A stretch of 64,000 bases of DNA from REEB76 sp963774895 (GTDB lineage Bacteria > Pseudomonadota > Gammaproteobacteria > Natronospirales > REEB76). A model generated the notes under the pieces. The model was not told the origin of the DNA. It was given only the letters and a program-made list of their open reading frames with translations, and did no database searches. A program made the position numbers and the translations under genes. Where the stretch lies: the NCBI GenBank assembly GCA_963774895.1, contig CAVZGN010000002.1:310001-374000 (forward strand), in the 5' to 3' direction. Shown here in pieces: positions 53,943 to 62,987 of the stretch. The number at the start of each line of letters is the position of its first letter. The first letter of the stretch is position 1.

Positions 53943-54553
53943 ACGGACACACGCTGGGGTCTTTCCGCAACTGGGGGCTGGCGTTTGTCGGCCTGCTAAT
54001 CTTGGGCTTTACTGGCTGCGGCCGCGGTCCCGTATCCAGACCCTGGAATCTGCTGAATATCACCGGCCATATGCCGGCGCTGCAGTTTATCTTGACGCGC
54101 GATGACAGCCAGACCGTGACCCAGAAAGATTATCTCGGTAAGCCGGTGATACTGTATTTCGGTTATACCCATTGTCCCGACGTGTGTCCCACGACCCTGG
54201 CGGACCTGGCGATTGCTCTCAAGCAGCTCGGGTCCGAGGCGGATCAGGCCCGGGTTCTGTTCGTTTCCGTGGACCCCGCGCGCGACACTCCGGCAGTGCT
54301 GAAAAGCTACGTCAACGCTTTTGGACCGTGGTTCGTGGGTCTGACGGGTAACCAGCAGCAACTGGAAGCAATCACTAAGCGTTACCGAGTGGCGTACCGG
54401 CTTGGCACACCGGATGCCCAGGGCAATTACGTGGTGTATCACAGCAGCGCCGTCTTCATTTTCGACCGTCAGGGCAACGCCAGGTTGTTGACCGGTCTGA
54501 GCGATAAACCAGATTTGATTGCAGCCGATCTGAAACGGCTGCTGGCAGAGTAA
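53939..54553 (+). CDS. Sco1/SenC copper-delivery lipoprotein
   Basis: A 204-residue thioredoxin-fold protein. A lipobox-like GFTGC at about 23-27 suggests membrane anchoring. The copper ligands are the CPDVCP pair (Cys79, Cys83) and the distal His in VYHSSAVFIFD. It should metallate or reduce the CuA site of cytochrome oxidase subunit II. Translation is coupled to the PCuAC gene. No oxidase subunit genes are in the window. Confidence 0.92.
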   Translation: MNGHTLGSFRNWGLAFVGLLILGFTGCGRGPVSRPWNLLNITGHMPALQFILTRDDSQTVTQKDYLGKPVILYFGYTHCPDVCPTTLADLAIALKQLGSEADQARVLFVSVDPARDTPAVLKSYVNAFGPWFVGLTGNQQQLEAITKRYRVAYRLGTPDAQGNYVVYHSSAVFIFDRQGNARLLTGLSDKPDLIAADLKRLLAE

Positions 54554-54729
54554 ATGTCCGTAGGCAATGCAAGCGGAATCTCCACAGATGCGCGCTCGGC
54601 GTCCTTGACAATAAACCTTGATTTTGAGCACACGGCCGCAACCCAAAAACCAAAAACCGGCAAAGTGCGAAAGCCTGGGGCTCTTTTGATGTGTAGTCGC
54701 GCGCGGAATTTTCGCAGTAGAAGACCAAG

Positions 54730-55560
54730 GTGAGCTATCAGCAGGAAATAGAAGAATGGCAAAGCCGGCGGCTCAGGAAACTGACCGCTGAAGACGGCTG
54801 GACCACGCTTGTGGGACTGTTGTGGTTGGAGGAAGGCGACAACAGTTTTGGCCGCGCGGCTACCAATAAAATCGCGTTGGATTACCCGAGCTTGCCGCAG
54901 CAGGTGGGCACTTTCATGGTGCACGGCTCACAGATGTGGTTCACGGCCGCGCCCGCAGCGCATATAACCCATAACGGCCAGCCGGTGACCAGCATCGGTC
55001 CGATGATTGCTGATGCCGGCGGCAAACCCACGGTCCTAAGAACCGGTACCTTGAGTTTTTATCTGTTGGAACGCAGCGGCCGGCTCGCGCTCCGCGTCAG
55101 GGACAGTGCTGCCACGACGCGCACACATTTCCAGGGTTTGGAGTACTTTCCCATCGATGAAAAATGGCGACTTACGGCGCGTTTCGAACCCCATCAGCCG
55201 GCGAGAACAGTCTCCATTGTCAACGTGCTGGGCATGCAGGAAGACATGCTATCGCCCGGCGTACTGGTGTTTGAATTCGACGGTGTGCAGCACCGACTTG
55301 AGACCGTGCTGGAAGCGGGCGAGAGCGATTACTTCGTGATGTTCACCGATCTGACCAACAGCCAGCAGACCTATGCAGCCGGTCGCTGTCTGTACGTAAC
55401 ACCACCGGTGAACGGCAGCACTGTGATCGATTTCAACAAGGCCTACAACCCACCCTGCTGCTTTACGCCGTATGCCACCTGTTCATTGCCGCAACCGCAG
55501 AACCGTCTGTCCCTGGCAGTGACTGCCGGCGAATTGAATTACTCTGGAACACATCCGTGA
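54730..55560 (+). CDS. DUF1684 protein
   Basis: The 276-residue protein has the DUF1684 landmarks WTTLVGLLWLEEGDNSFG near the N-terminus, RVRDSAA and FQGLEYFPID in the middle, and the ending AYNPPCCFTPYATCSLPQP. The paired cysteines near the end are typical. GTG 54730 is used; there is no clear ribosome site. There is no signal peptide, although family members often have one. The 176 bases upstream contain no gene. The biochemical role is unknown. Confidence 0.88.
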   Translation: MSYQQEIEEWQSRRLRKLTAEDGWTTLVGLLWLEEGDNSFGRAATNKIALDYPSLPQQVGTFMVHGSQMWFTAAPAAHITHNGQPVTSIGPMIADAGGKPTVLRTGTLSFYLLERSGRLALRVRDSAATTRTHFQGLEYFPIDEKWRLTARFEPHQPARTVSIVNVLGMQEDMLSPGVLVFEFDGVQHRLETVLEAGESDYFVMFTDLTNSQQTYAAGRCLYVTPPVNGSTVIDFNKAYNPPCCFTPYATCSLPQPQNRLSLAVTAGELNYSGTHP

Positions 55561-55791
55561 CTTTTAGCGAATGAATGCCTACGCACGGTATTTACTCATG
55601 CCTATATGTTCGCCGAACAGTATGCGCTGGAATTTCTTTTCTATAGATGATTGAGACTGGGCGTTACCCCCAAAGCCATCAATTCCCGGTTTGTACATTC
55701 TGCTGTGGGGAATTTCCCGGTTCAGACGTTGTCAATTGCAAAAACATCCAATAAGGTATGCAGCCTTTCCTCTCACAATTGGAAATCCCCC

Positions 55792-58752
55792 ATGCAGATT
55801 ACTCTTGGCAAGCGCCGGGTGACCTTGGCAGTCCAGGCCGCACTGGCCAGCGCTCTAATGTCGGGCGCAGCTTCGACGATCATGACACCGGAGGTGTTCG
55901 CGCAGCAGGCACTGTCAGCCACAACCAGCTCAGCACCCGGCGCTGCCCAGCTTGGCAAGGTCATGGTTACCGGAGAAGCTGCACCTAAACCCGCCCCAAC
56001 ATCCCTCAAGCCGCTTGGACCGATCCAGATCATTAGCCATCAGCAGATACAGGACACCGGCCTCACCTCGGTCGCCGACATCCTTTCGCGACTGACTATT
56101 TTCGGCAACAGCACCAACACCACGGCCAACTTTGGCGCCAATGGCGAGAGCTGCATCAATCTGCGCAACCTCGGCTGTAACCGCGTGCTGGTGCTGGTGA
56201 ACGGCAAGCGCTGGCCCTCGTTGATTACCGGCGAGGTGGACATGAACACCATTCCGCTCGCCATTATTGACCACATCGAAATTCTCAAATCCGGCGCTTC
56301 GGCAGAGTACGGTTCAAGTGCCATGACGGGCGTGGTCAACATCGTGACCAAGACTAATTTCAACGGCACCGAAGCCAGCGCCTATTTCGGACAATATCAA
56401 GACGGTGGCGAGCGTGACGGCAATACGTCCATGTATGAGTACACGCATGGCACGACTACTGAAAAAAGCAGCTCGATATTCAATGCTTCATTCACGGAGC
56501 AGCAGCCGGTCACGAAAGGCGAGCGCGCCATCACTGCGTTCCCCAATCCTGGTACGGGTGTCACGCGCGGCTCGAGTGTGCCCCTTCAGGGAATCTATGA
56601 GTTCTACCCGCCTTCCACCTCGCCTCTATATGGCAATGGCATGTGCCCTCCCAATGGGCAAGGAGTGCCATTTTGTGCCCTCACCATTATTCCGGGCACA
56701 CCCGGCACCTCGATATCGGATTACCGTCCCTTCAATGCGAGCACGGATAGCTACAATACTTCTACGCCCAATTATCTGCAGACGCCGCAAAAGCGTATTG
56801 GCCTCTACGATCAGGGGACCTACCAGTTCAACGACAATTTCAGCGGCCACTACACAGCGCTTTACAACGACCGCCGCTCACAGCAGCAAGGCGGACCCGC
56901 CGAGGCCACCGTCGGGACACAAGGGAATGTCCAAGACAATATTCCAGCGGACCAGCCTTACAACCCCTTCGGCTTCGCCCTGAATTCCACCGGCCCCAAT
57001 GCCAATCTGGTGCTTCTCGGCAACCAACCGGTTGAAACCGGATTGCGTTATTGGAATGAGGATTCGCAGACCTTTTATCTGAACGCAGGTCTCGACGGTG
57101 ACTTCGACCTTGGCTCACATCCCTTCAGTTGGTCCGTGGATGGAATCGTCAACCGCAACACCATGAGCACGACAGATGGCCCCGAGATCAACCTGCAACG
57201 CTGGGCGCTGGCTTTGGGGGGGCCTTCTGAATGCGGGCCGGGTTCACCCAATCCGACTTGCGTGCCGCTGAACATGTTTGGCGGCCCGTCGTATAACGGC
57301 GGGGCTATCACACCCGCCATGTGGAACTACGTGGGCTATACTGCTTCGTCTTACTTGCAAACTGATGAGAAAGATTGGTCGGCGCATATTTCGACGCCGA
57401 TCGTGCAACTACCGGCTGGCCCCTTGCAGGGCACGTTGCAATATGACTACCAGAACGCCAGCGGCCAGTTCACCCCGGATGCACTCGCGGCCATCGGCGA
57501 CAGTACGCTCGGCACCAGTCCTGGAGCGAATTCCGGCCCGCCGATCAGCGGCGGCTATCACATGAACGCCGGCTCGTTGATCTTCAACGTGCCGATTCTT
57601 GCGGACGTGCCGGGTGCCAAGTTCCTGAATCTGGACGCCGCCACGCGGTATTCGAACTACAGCATTTTCGGCAGCAACCACAGCAGCTTGGGAGCTCTGC
57701 ACTGGACGGTCAATGACCAGTTGGCTTTCCGTGCGAGCTGGTCGCAGGACTTCAATGCGCCGACCATCGAGGAGCTCTTCAGCGCGCAAGTGCCCGGAAG
57801 CACATCGGTGGTGGACCCCTGCAGCAACTACCAAGCGACTGGCGGGGCCGTGGCCACGAATTGCGCCGCCGCGGGTGTACCCACCAGTTACAGCCAGCTC
57901 AACGTCCCGGTCACTACCACTTCGGGGGCCAACCCCAACCTGCAAGCTGAGACCTCGACTTCGCGCACGGTTGGAGCGACTTGGCATGTGTCACAAAGCG
58001 TGCCGCTCACGTTTAGTGCGGACTACTTCAAGATCGAGATAGACAACGCCATCGGCTCCATCACTCCGCAGAACATCCTGAGTGGCTGCTACGTGAGCGG
58101 CGCCAGCAATCTCTGCAGCCTGATTACCCGTAACGCCTCAGGCGCGATCATCAATCTCGATACCGGCAACGTGAACCTGGGCACCCTGCTCACCGAAGGC
58201 CTGGACTTCGACACGAACTATGTGCTCACCACGCAGAGCGCCGGTACCTTCAACTTCGATTGGACGACGACCTGGGTGAAACTCTACACGCAGACCATAC
58301 CGAACTTCTCCAACCCGTCACAGCCGATCATCCAACAGCTCATCAACGAGCAGGTAAAAGGCGCGGGATATCCACGCTTCAAGTCGTTCCTGACGGCGAA
58401 CTGGAGCTACGGCGGCTGGCAGTTGCAATGGCAGTTGCAGTACATCGGCAATCTGCTGGAAGCGTGCTCTGACAAGTATGATAACACGGCGCTGAGCTTT
58501 ACCAACTTGGGCCTGTGTAGCTACCCCAACTACCAGAACAATGCTTTGTCCACCAACAAGATCGGTGCGGCCACATTCAACAATTTCCAGGCGTCGTACA
58601 ACTTGGATAGCACCGGGACGAAGCTGACATTTGGCATCAACAACGTGTTCAACAAGGAACCGCCCATTTCGCATATTTCCGGCAGCTACGACACGACGCT
58701 GTACCCGATACCGGGACGGTACCCGTACGTCAGCATCTCGCATACCTTCTAA
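55792..58752 (+). CDS. TonB-dependent outer-membrane receptor
   Basis: A 986-residue receptor. Signal peptide covers about 1-40 (ending near VFAQQ). The plug domain (about 75-200) has NRVLVLVNGKRW and MTGVVNIVTKT. A large barrel follows, with SWSQDFNAPTIEELFSA and NPNLQAETS, and it ends in Phe (ISHTF). ATG 55792 opens the signal peptide; the upstream frame is not signal-like. The hmuTUV-like importer starts 58 bases downstream, so haem or an iron complex is the probable cargo. No Fur-box-like palindrome was recognised in the 231 bases upstream. Confidence 0.92.
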   Translation: MQITLGKRRVTLAVQAALASALMSGAASTIMTPEVFAQQALSATTSSAPGAAQLGKVMVTGEAAPKPAPTSLKPLGPIQIISHQQIQDTGLTSVADILSRLTIFGNSTNTTANFGANGESCINLRNLGCNRVLVLVNGKRWPSLITGEVDMNTIPLAIIDHIEILKSGASAEYGSSAMTGVVNIVTKTNFNGTEASAYFGQYQDGGERDGNTSMYEYTHGTTTEKSSSIFNASFTEQQPVTKGERAITAFPNPGTGVTRGSSVPLQGIYEFYPPSTSPLYGNGMCPPNGQGVPFCALTIIPGTPGTSISDYRPFNASTDSYNTSTPNYLQTPQKRIGLYDQGTYQFNDNFSGHYTALYNDRRSQQQGGPAEATVGTQGNVQDNIPADQPYNPFGFALNSTGPNANLVLLGNQPVETGLRYWNEDSQTFYLNAGLDGDFDLGSHPFSWSVDGIVNRNTMSTTDGPEINLQRWALALGGPSECGPGSPNPTCVPLNMFGGPSYNGGAITPAMWNYVGYTASSYLQTDEKDWSAHISTPIVQLPAGPLQGTLQYDYQNASGQFTPDALAAIGDSTLGTSPGANSGPPISGGYHMNAGSLIFNVPILADVPGAKFLNLDAATRYSNYSIFGSNHSSLGALHWTVNDQLAFRASWSQDFNAPTIEELFSAQVPGSTSVVDPCSNYQATGGAVATNCAAAGVPTSYSQLNVPVTTTSGANPNLQAETSTSRTVGATWHVSQSVPLTFSADYFKIEIDNAIGSITPQNILSGCYVSGASNLCSLITRNASGAIINLDTGNVNLGTLLTEGLDFDTNYVLTTQSAGTFNFDWTTTWVKLYTQTIPNFSNPSQPIIQQLINEQVKGAGYPRFKSFLTANWSYGGWQLQWQLQYIGNLLEACSDKYDNTALSFTNLGLCSYPNYQNNALSTNKIGAATFNNFQASYNLDSTGTKLTFGINNVFNKEPPISHISGSYDTTLYPIPGRYPYVSISHTF

Positions 58753-58810
58753 TCGCCTGCTAACCTGCGCGCGCCGGGCAATCCCCGGCGCGCATTCCGG
58801 GAGAAAAATC

Positions 58811-59764
58811 ATGAGGAAGATCTTGTCCGCCACCGCTTGTACTGCCCTCCTGCTCGCGGCTTTTGGCAACGCCTGGGCGGCTCCCGGCGCCCAATCCGGC
58901 TCCGCCCAAACGTCTTCCGAAGGGGTGTTCATGGACGTTACCCAGCCGGGTAACCAGCCCGCCCATTACAACACGGACCGCGTAGTGTGCGTTTCCAAGC
59001 AGATCAACGAGTTCATCTATGCGATCGGCGCTGAAAATCACCTGGTGGCGCATGATCTGACATCCATCTATCCACCGCAAATCAGAAAACTGCCGTCGGT
59101 CGGATACCATCGGGCCCTGAGTGCCGAGGGCATCATCTCGATGAATCCGAGCGTGTTTCTCACTGATGGCAACGTGGGCCCGCAGTCGGTGCTTGACCAG
59201 CTGCGCGAGGTGGGTATCCCCATCAAAGTGATGGACCCCGGCAAGAGCATGCAAGACGCTCAGCAACTTTTAACTGAGCTTGGCGTTTATTTCCATCGTG
59301 AGCAGGCCGCGAACCGGGTGCTCGGACAATGGCAGCAGGGCATGGCCAATATACAGTCGGAGTCCGAGTTGTGGGCCGGCCGGCCCAAGCCGCGGGTGAT
59401 CATGATTCATTTTGGACAGATCATCAATAATTATCTGGCGGTCACCGGCGGGTCGGCGAACCAGATCATCGAATGGGCCGGTGGGGAAAATGTGCTCGCG
59501 AGCAACGCTCACGGGATGGTCCGGCTCACGCCCGAACTGATTGCCGATGCTCGGCCGGATATCATTTTGGTCAATGACGTGGCGTTCGACCGTTTCGGCA
59601 GCGCCAAGGCATTCGAACAGCTGCCGGGTGTGGCGCTTACGCCCGCGGGAAAAAGCGGACGCATCTACCGGATCACGGAACAAGAAAGTATCTATTTCGG
59701 ACCACGCACGCCGGCGACCATCCTGAAACTCGCCCGCCTGTTTCATCCGGATGCGTTCAAGTAA
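58811..59764 (+). CDS. Periplasmic haem-binding protein, HmuT-like
   Basis: A 317-residue solute-binding protein with a signal peptide ending near AWAAP (about 24). The block LPSVGYHRALSAEGIISMNP is close to the HmuT consensus, where the Tyr is the likely haem ligand region. GVYFHREQAA and a C-terminal YFGPRTPATILKLA follow. It should hand cargo to the permease 9 bases downstream. Cobalamin (BtuF-like) or siderophore specificity cannot be excluded. Confidence 0.88.
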   Translation: MRKILSATACTALLLAAFGNAWAAPGAQSGSAQTSSEGVFMDVTQPGNQPAHYNTDRVVCVSKQINEFIYAIGAENHLVAHDLTSIYPPQIRKLPSVGYHRALSAEGIISMNPSVFLTDGNVGPQSVLDQLREVGIPIKVMDPGKSMQDAQQLLTELGVYFHREQAANRVLGQWQQGMANIQSESELWAGRPKPRVIMIHFGQIINNYLAVTGGSANQIIEWAGGENVLASNAHGMVRLTPELIADARPDIILVNDVAFDRFGSAKAFEQLPGVALTPAGKSGRIYRITEQESIYFGPRTPATILKLARLFHPDAFK

Positions 59765-59773
59765 TAAAAGCAC

Positions 59774-60838
59774 ATGCTGAAACGCCTCTCATACGGGCAG
59801 ATCTATATTCTGCTGGGCGTCCTGCTGGTGGTGGCGGTATTCGCATCGGCCGGCATCGGTGCGAATGCCTATACACCCGAACAGATGCTCAAGTATCTAG
59901 GGCAGGCGCTGGGTTGGGTTCCAAAAACTGACAACGACGCTTTGCAGCGCAACGTATTCCTGCTGTTGCGGTTGCCGCGGGTGCTGCTGGCGGGCCTTAG
60001 CGGCGCGGTACTGGGGGTCTCGGGCGCCCTGATGCAGGGCCTGTTTCGCAACCCGATCGTGGAGCCGGGACTGACGGGGACTTCCGCGGGTGCAGCCCTG
60101 GGGGCATCGCTGTTCCTGGTGTTCGGCGGCCACAGCGCGTTCGATCTTATCTCCCATCTTGGTTCGCTCGGTGTGCCGGTACTGGCTTTCATCGGTTCAT
60201 TCGTTGCCACCATGATCGTCTATCGCCTGTCCACTAGCTTTGGCAAGGTGAACGTGTTCACGCTGTTGTTGGCGGGAATCGCCATCAATGCGGTCTGCAG
60301 TGCCGGCACGGGGTTTTTATCCTATATCGCCAGCGACCCGCAGGCCCGTGACATCACTTTCTGGAATCTGGGCACGTTCACCACGGCCGAGTGGCACGGC
60401 ACCCTGATGGTGGCTATCTGCTTCGCCTTATGCTTTGTATGGGTCCTTAGGCACGGGAAATCGCTGAATGCGCTGATGCTCGGTGAAGATGAGGCGGCGT
60501 ACCTGGGCATCGATCCCGCGAGACTCATCCTGGTGCTTATTATCGTCAATACCATCATGGTCGCGGTGACCACCGCCATGGTGGGTGTGATTGCGTTCAT
60601 TGGCCTGGTGATACCGCATATGCTGCGCATGCTGAAATCAGCGGACTATACGTTTTTGCTGCCTGCTTCAGCGCTGCTTGGCGCCGTTATGATGGAGGTC
60701 ATCGACATTGTTGCGCGCGTAATCATCCGGCCGGCGGAGCTCCCCATCGGCATCATTACCGCGGTCATCGGTGCGCCGGTGTTCCTGTGGATATTGCTGC
60801 GGCAACAGCGGCGTGGGAGCGCTGGATTTTATGGCTGA
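59774..60838 (+). CDS. FecCD-family ABC permease, HmuU-like
   Basis: A 354-residue inner-membrane permease with about ten spans. LRLPRVLLAGLSGAVLGVSG near the N-terminus and VIAFIGLVIPHMLRML, the ATPase-coupling region, are FecCD signatures; NPIVEPGLTG is the usual substrate-path motif. It works as a homodimer with the downstream ATPase, whose start overlaps this gene by 8 bases. The specificity is inferred from neighbours. Confidence 0.93.
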   Translation: MLKRLSYGQIYILLGVLLVVAVFASAGIGANAYTPEQMLKYLGQALGWVPKTDNDALQRNVFLLLRLPRVLLAGLSGAVLGVSGALMQGLFRNPIVEPGLTGTSAGAALGASLFLVFGGHSAFDLISHLGSLGVPVLAFIGSFVATMIVYRLSTSFGKVNVFTLLLAGIAINAVCSAGTGFLSYIASDPQARDITFWNLGTFTTAEWHGTLMVAICFALCFVWVLRHGKSLNALMLGEDEAAYLGIDPARLILVLIIVNTIMVAVTTAMVGVIAFIGLVIPHMLRMLKSADYTFLLPASALLGAVMMEVIDIVARVIIRPAELPIGIITAVIGAPVFLWILLRQQRRGSAGFYG

Positions 60839-61616
60839 GTTGCAGGCGGTCCACTACCGGGTTGGAAATACGGTCATTCTTGATGGCGTCACTACCCGTT
60901 TTCGGCCGCACCGTTTCAATGTGATCCTCGGGCCCAATGGCGCCGGCAAATCCACACTGCTCAAGATAGCCACTGGGCTTTTAAACCCATCCTCGGGCGC
61001 AGTCCTGTATGAGGAACGTCCGATCAAGGGATTCACTACGGCTGCGCTTGCGCGCAAGCGCGCGGTACTTTCTCAACATGTGGAGCTAGTGTTTCCGATG
61101 CCTGTGTACGAGGTTGTCATGATGGGGCGATATCCGCATTACGGTCGTGCGCCCTCGGTTCGGGATCGGGCGATAGTCGAGCGCGCACTGGAGTTGGTAA
61201 ACATGGGAGCTAAGCGTGATCAGCATTATTCCACGCTTTCGGGTGGCGAACAGCAAAAGATCCAGCTGGCACGTGTACTTGCGCAAATATGGAACTATGA
61301 CGAACCACGCGAGCACAAATTCCTGTTTCTGGATGAACCCATAGAAGGGCTCGACGTTCACTATCAGATTCATATGCTCGACGTCGCGCGTGAGCTATTG
61401 GGCTACGATTGCACGGTGGTCGCCATCTTGCACGACCTGAATATCGCCTTCCAATATGGGGACAGTTTTTTCTTCATGGAAAACGGACAGCTTGTACAGG
61501 AAGCGGATAGCGCCGGGGAAATACGGCAGGAACTCATCGAGAGGGTCTTCGGCGTGCAGGCACACCGTGTCACGGATCCCTCCAATCAACAGACTTTCTG
61601 GCGATTCAGCATATGA
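60831..61616 (+). CDS. ABC ATPase, HmuV-like haem importer subunit
   Basis: The 261-residue ATPase has Walker A GPNGAGKST (about 33-41), signature LSGGEQQ, Walker B FLFLDEP and H-loop ILHDLN. The extended loop IWNYDEPREHKF before Walker B is typical of HmuV proteins. ATG 60831 is chosen, since reading further upstream runs into the permease frame. It completes the tonB-receptor, hmuT, hmuU, hmuV set. Confidence 0.92.
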   Translation: MAELQAVHYRVGNTVILDGVTTRFRPHRFNVILGPNGAGKSTLLKIATGLLNPSSGAVLYEERPIKGFTTAALARKRAVLSQHVELVFPMPVYEVVMMGRYPHYGRAPSVRDRAIVERALELVNMGAKRDQHYSTLSGGEQQKIQLARVLAQIWNYDEPREHKFLFLDEPIEGLDVHYQIHMLDVARELLGYDCTVVAILHDLNIAFQYGDSFFFMENGQLVQEADSAGEIRQELIERVFGVQAHRVTDPSNQQTFWRFSI

Positions 61617-61702
61617 TGCGCTGAGGTTGGATCGATTTATGTTACACGTGTGAGGAGAGCTACGGATTTGTGTCCGGCATCAAGCCGGATTAGGCTTCTG
61701 CC

Positions 61703-61927
61703 ATGGATGATACATCCCTGGTTCTGATATCGGTGTTGACCTGTCCTCGCTGCGGCCAAACCAACGAGGAGCACATGCGTACTGATGCCTGTCAGTTCTT
61801 CTACGAATGTCCCCACTGCCACACACTACTCAGACCCAAACCCGGCGACTGCTGCGTATTCTGTTCTTACGGTTCGGTGCCCTGTCCGCCGAAACAGCTA
61901 ACGGATACGCGTGACCATTGCTGCTGA
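61703..61927 (+). CDS. Small GDCCVxC-domain Cys-rich protein
   Basis: The 74-residue protein carries CPRCG, CPHCH and the family hallmark GDCCVFCSYG with PCPP, and ends in Cys-Cys. The three Cys groups suggest zinc or other soft-metal binding. Some relatives are selenoproteins; here the motif cysteines are ordinary TGC codons. There is no strong ribosome site at ATG 61703. A short hairpin (61673-61678 with 61684-61689) lies just before it. It follows the haem importer by 86 bases and may share its transcript. Function unknown. Confidence 0.85.
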   Translation: MDDTSLVLISVLTCPRCGQTNEEHMRTDACQFFYECPHCHTLLRPKPGDCCVFCSYGSVPCPPKQLTDTRDHCC

Positions 61928-61956
61928 TCGGTGTATTGAAAGCGGAATACCAGTAC

Positions 61957-62027
61957 ATAGGATGGGCTGAGTGAAACGCAGCCCGACAAAAAGATGTTGG
62001 GATTCGCAAAGCTCACCCCGGCCTACT
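61957..62027. repeat. Degenerate REP-like inverted repeat
   Basis: Two arms of about 31 bases (61958-61988 and 61995-62025) are imperfect inverted copies, sharing TAGG, GGG, TGAG and a run ending CCCGACA or its complement. The arrangement matches the large palindromic intergenic repeats found in many proteobacteria. It sits between the convergent GDCCVxC gene and the DUF979 gene, where such elements are often tolerated and may help end transcription. Confidence 0.65.
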
Positions 62028-62030
62028 GGG

Positions 62031-62987
62031 TTAAAACCGGAACACCAGGAAATACATCAGCAGCGTATTAACAGCGAGCAATATCAGGCCGGTGGGAATC
62101 TGTACCTTGACCACGCCATTCTTGTCCGGCAATTCCAAAAGCGCCGCCGGCACGATGTTGAAGTTGGCGGCCATGGGCGTCATGAGCGTGCCGCAATAAC
62201 CCGAGAGCATGCCGATGGCACCCATGATGGCGGGGTCGCCGCCGAACTTGTGCACGATCAGCGGCAAGCCGATACCCGCCACCATCACCGGGAAGGCGGC
62301 GAAGGCATTGCCCATGATCATGGTGAACAATGCCATTCCAAAAGTGAAGGCCACGATCACCAGGAAGGTGGCATCCGCGGGGATAAAGCGCGTGACGCCT
62401 TCCGAGACCACCTGGCCGACACCTGCAGCTGCGAACAGCGCGCCCAGGGCCGCCAGCAACTGCGGCAGCACCGCCACCGTGCCCACCGCCGTCAGCAGGC
62501 GCCGGCCTTCATGCAGCGAAGTGACGAAGCGCTGACGGAACAGCCACAGTGCCACCGCCAGCGCCACGATCACCGACAGTCCCAGTGATACCAACGTGGC
62601 ATCTTTCGCCACAGCCAATGGCGCACCCGCGATGCTGATTTTCGGCAGTACCAGCGTGCCAAGGAACGTCACCGTCGGTATGCAGAGAGCCGGTATGAAT
62701 AATTTGTCGCGCAGCCGCACGGAACTTTCGCGCCGTTCCGGTTCCGAAGTGGTGTTCACTTTGCTGGCACCCAAGTCTTTCCAGCCGGTCACCAGCACCA
62801 TGAAGATCACCAGGCAGCCGGTCGCGAACGGAGGCAGCAGAGCTCCGAACAGGAAGGTGACGCCGTAAATGCCCCAGAAGATGGTTTTGCGGAAGCGTTT
62901 CGGATTGGCGTGGTCCAGTAATTCCAATACCGCCACCGTGGAGAACAGCAGGCCGCCGAGGGTGTAGATGAATTCCAGCCGGATCAT
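62031..62987 (-). CDS. DUF979 membrane protein
   Basis: A 318-residue protein with about nine spans. IMGNAFAAFPVM and GYCGTLMTPMAANFN are recognisable DUF979 landmarks. ATG 62987 overlaps the DUF969 stop in an ATGA, with AAGGA upstream; the two families nearly always occur as a pair and probably form one permease. In other bacteria the pair lies near peptide or 5-oxoproline genes, which only hints at a carboxylate substrate. Confidence 0.88.
   Translation of the reverse strand: MIRLEFIYTLGGLLFSTVAVLELLDHANPKRFRKTIFWGIYGVTFLFGALLPPFATGCLVIFMVLVTGWKDLGASKVNTTSEPERRESSVRLRDKLFIPALCIPTVTFLGTLVLPKISIAGAPLAVAKDATLVSLGLSVIVALAVALWLFRQRFVTSLHEGRRLLTAVGTVAVLPQLLAALGALFAAAGVGQVVSEGVTRFIPADATFLVIVAFTFGMALFTMIMGNAFAAFPVMVAGIGLPLIVHKFGGDPAIMGAIGMLSGYCGTLMTPMAANFNIVPAALLELPDKNGVVKVQIPTGLILLAVNTLLMYFLVFRF

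Noticed and set aside
55561..55791. Fur box or cobalamin riboswitch before the TonB receptor
   Set aside because: No GATAAT-type palindrome or conserved B12-box-like element was recognised; only a vague direct repeat TTCCCGGTT is present.
61703..61927. Selenocysteine in the GDCCVxC protein
   Set aside because: All motif positions are TGC codons and there is no in-frame TGA before the terminal stop.
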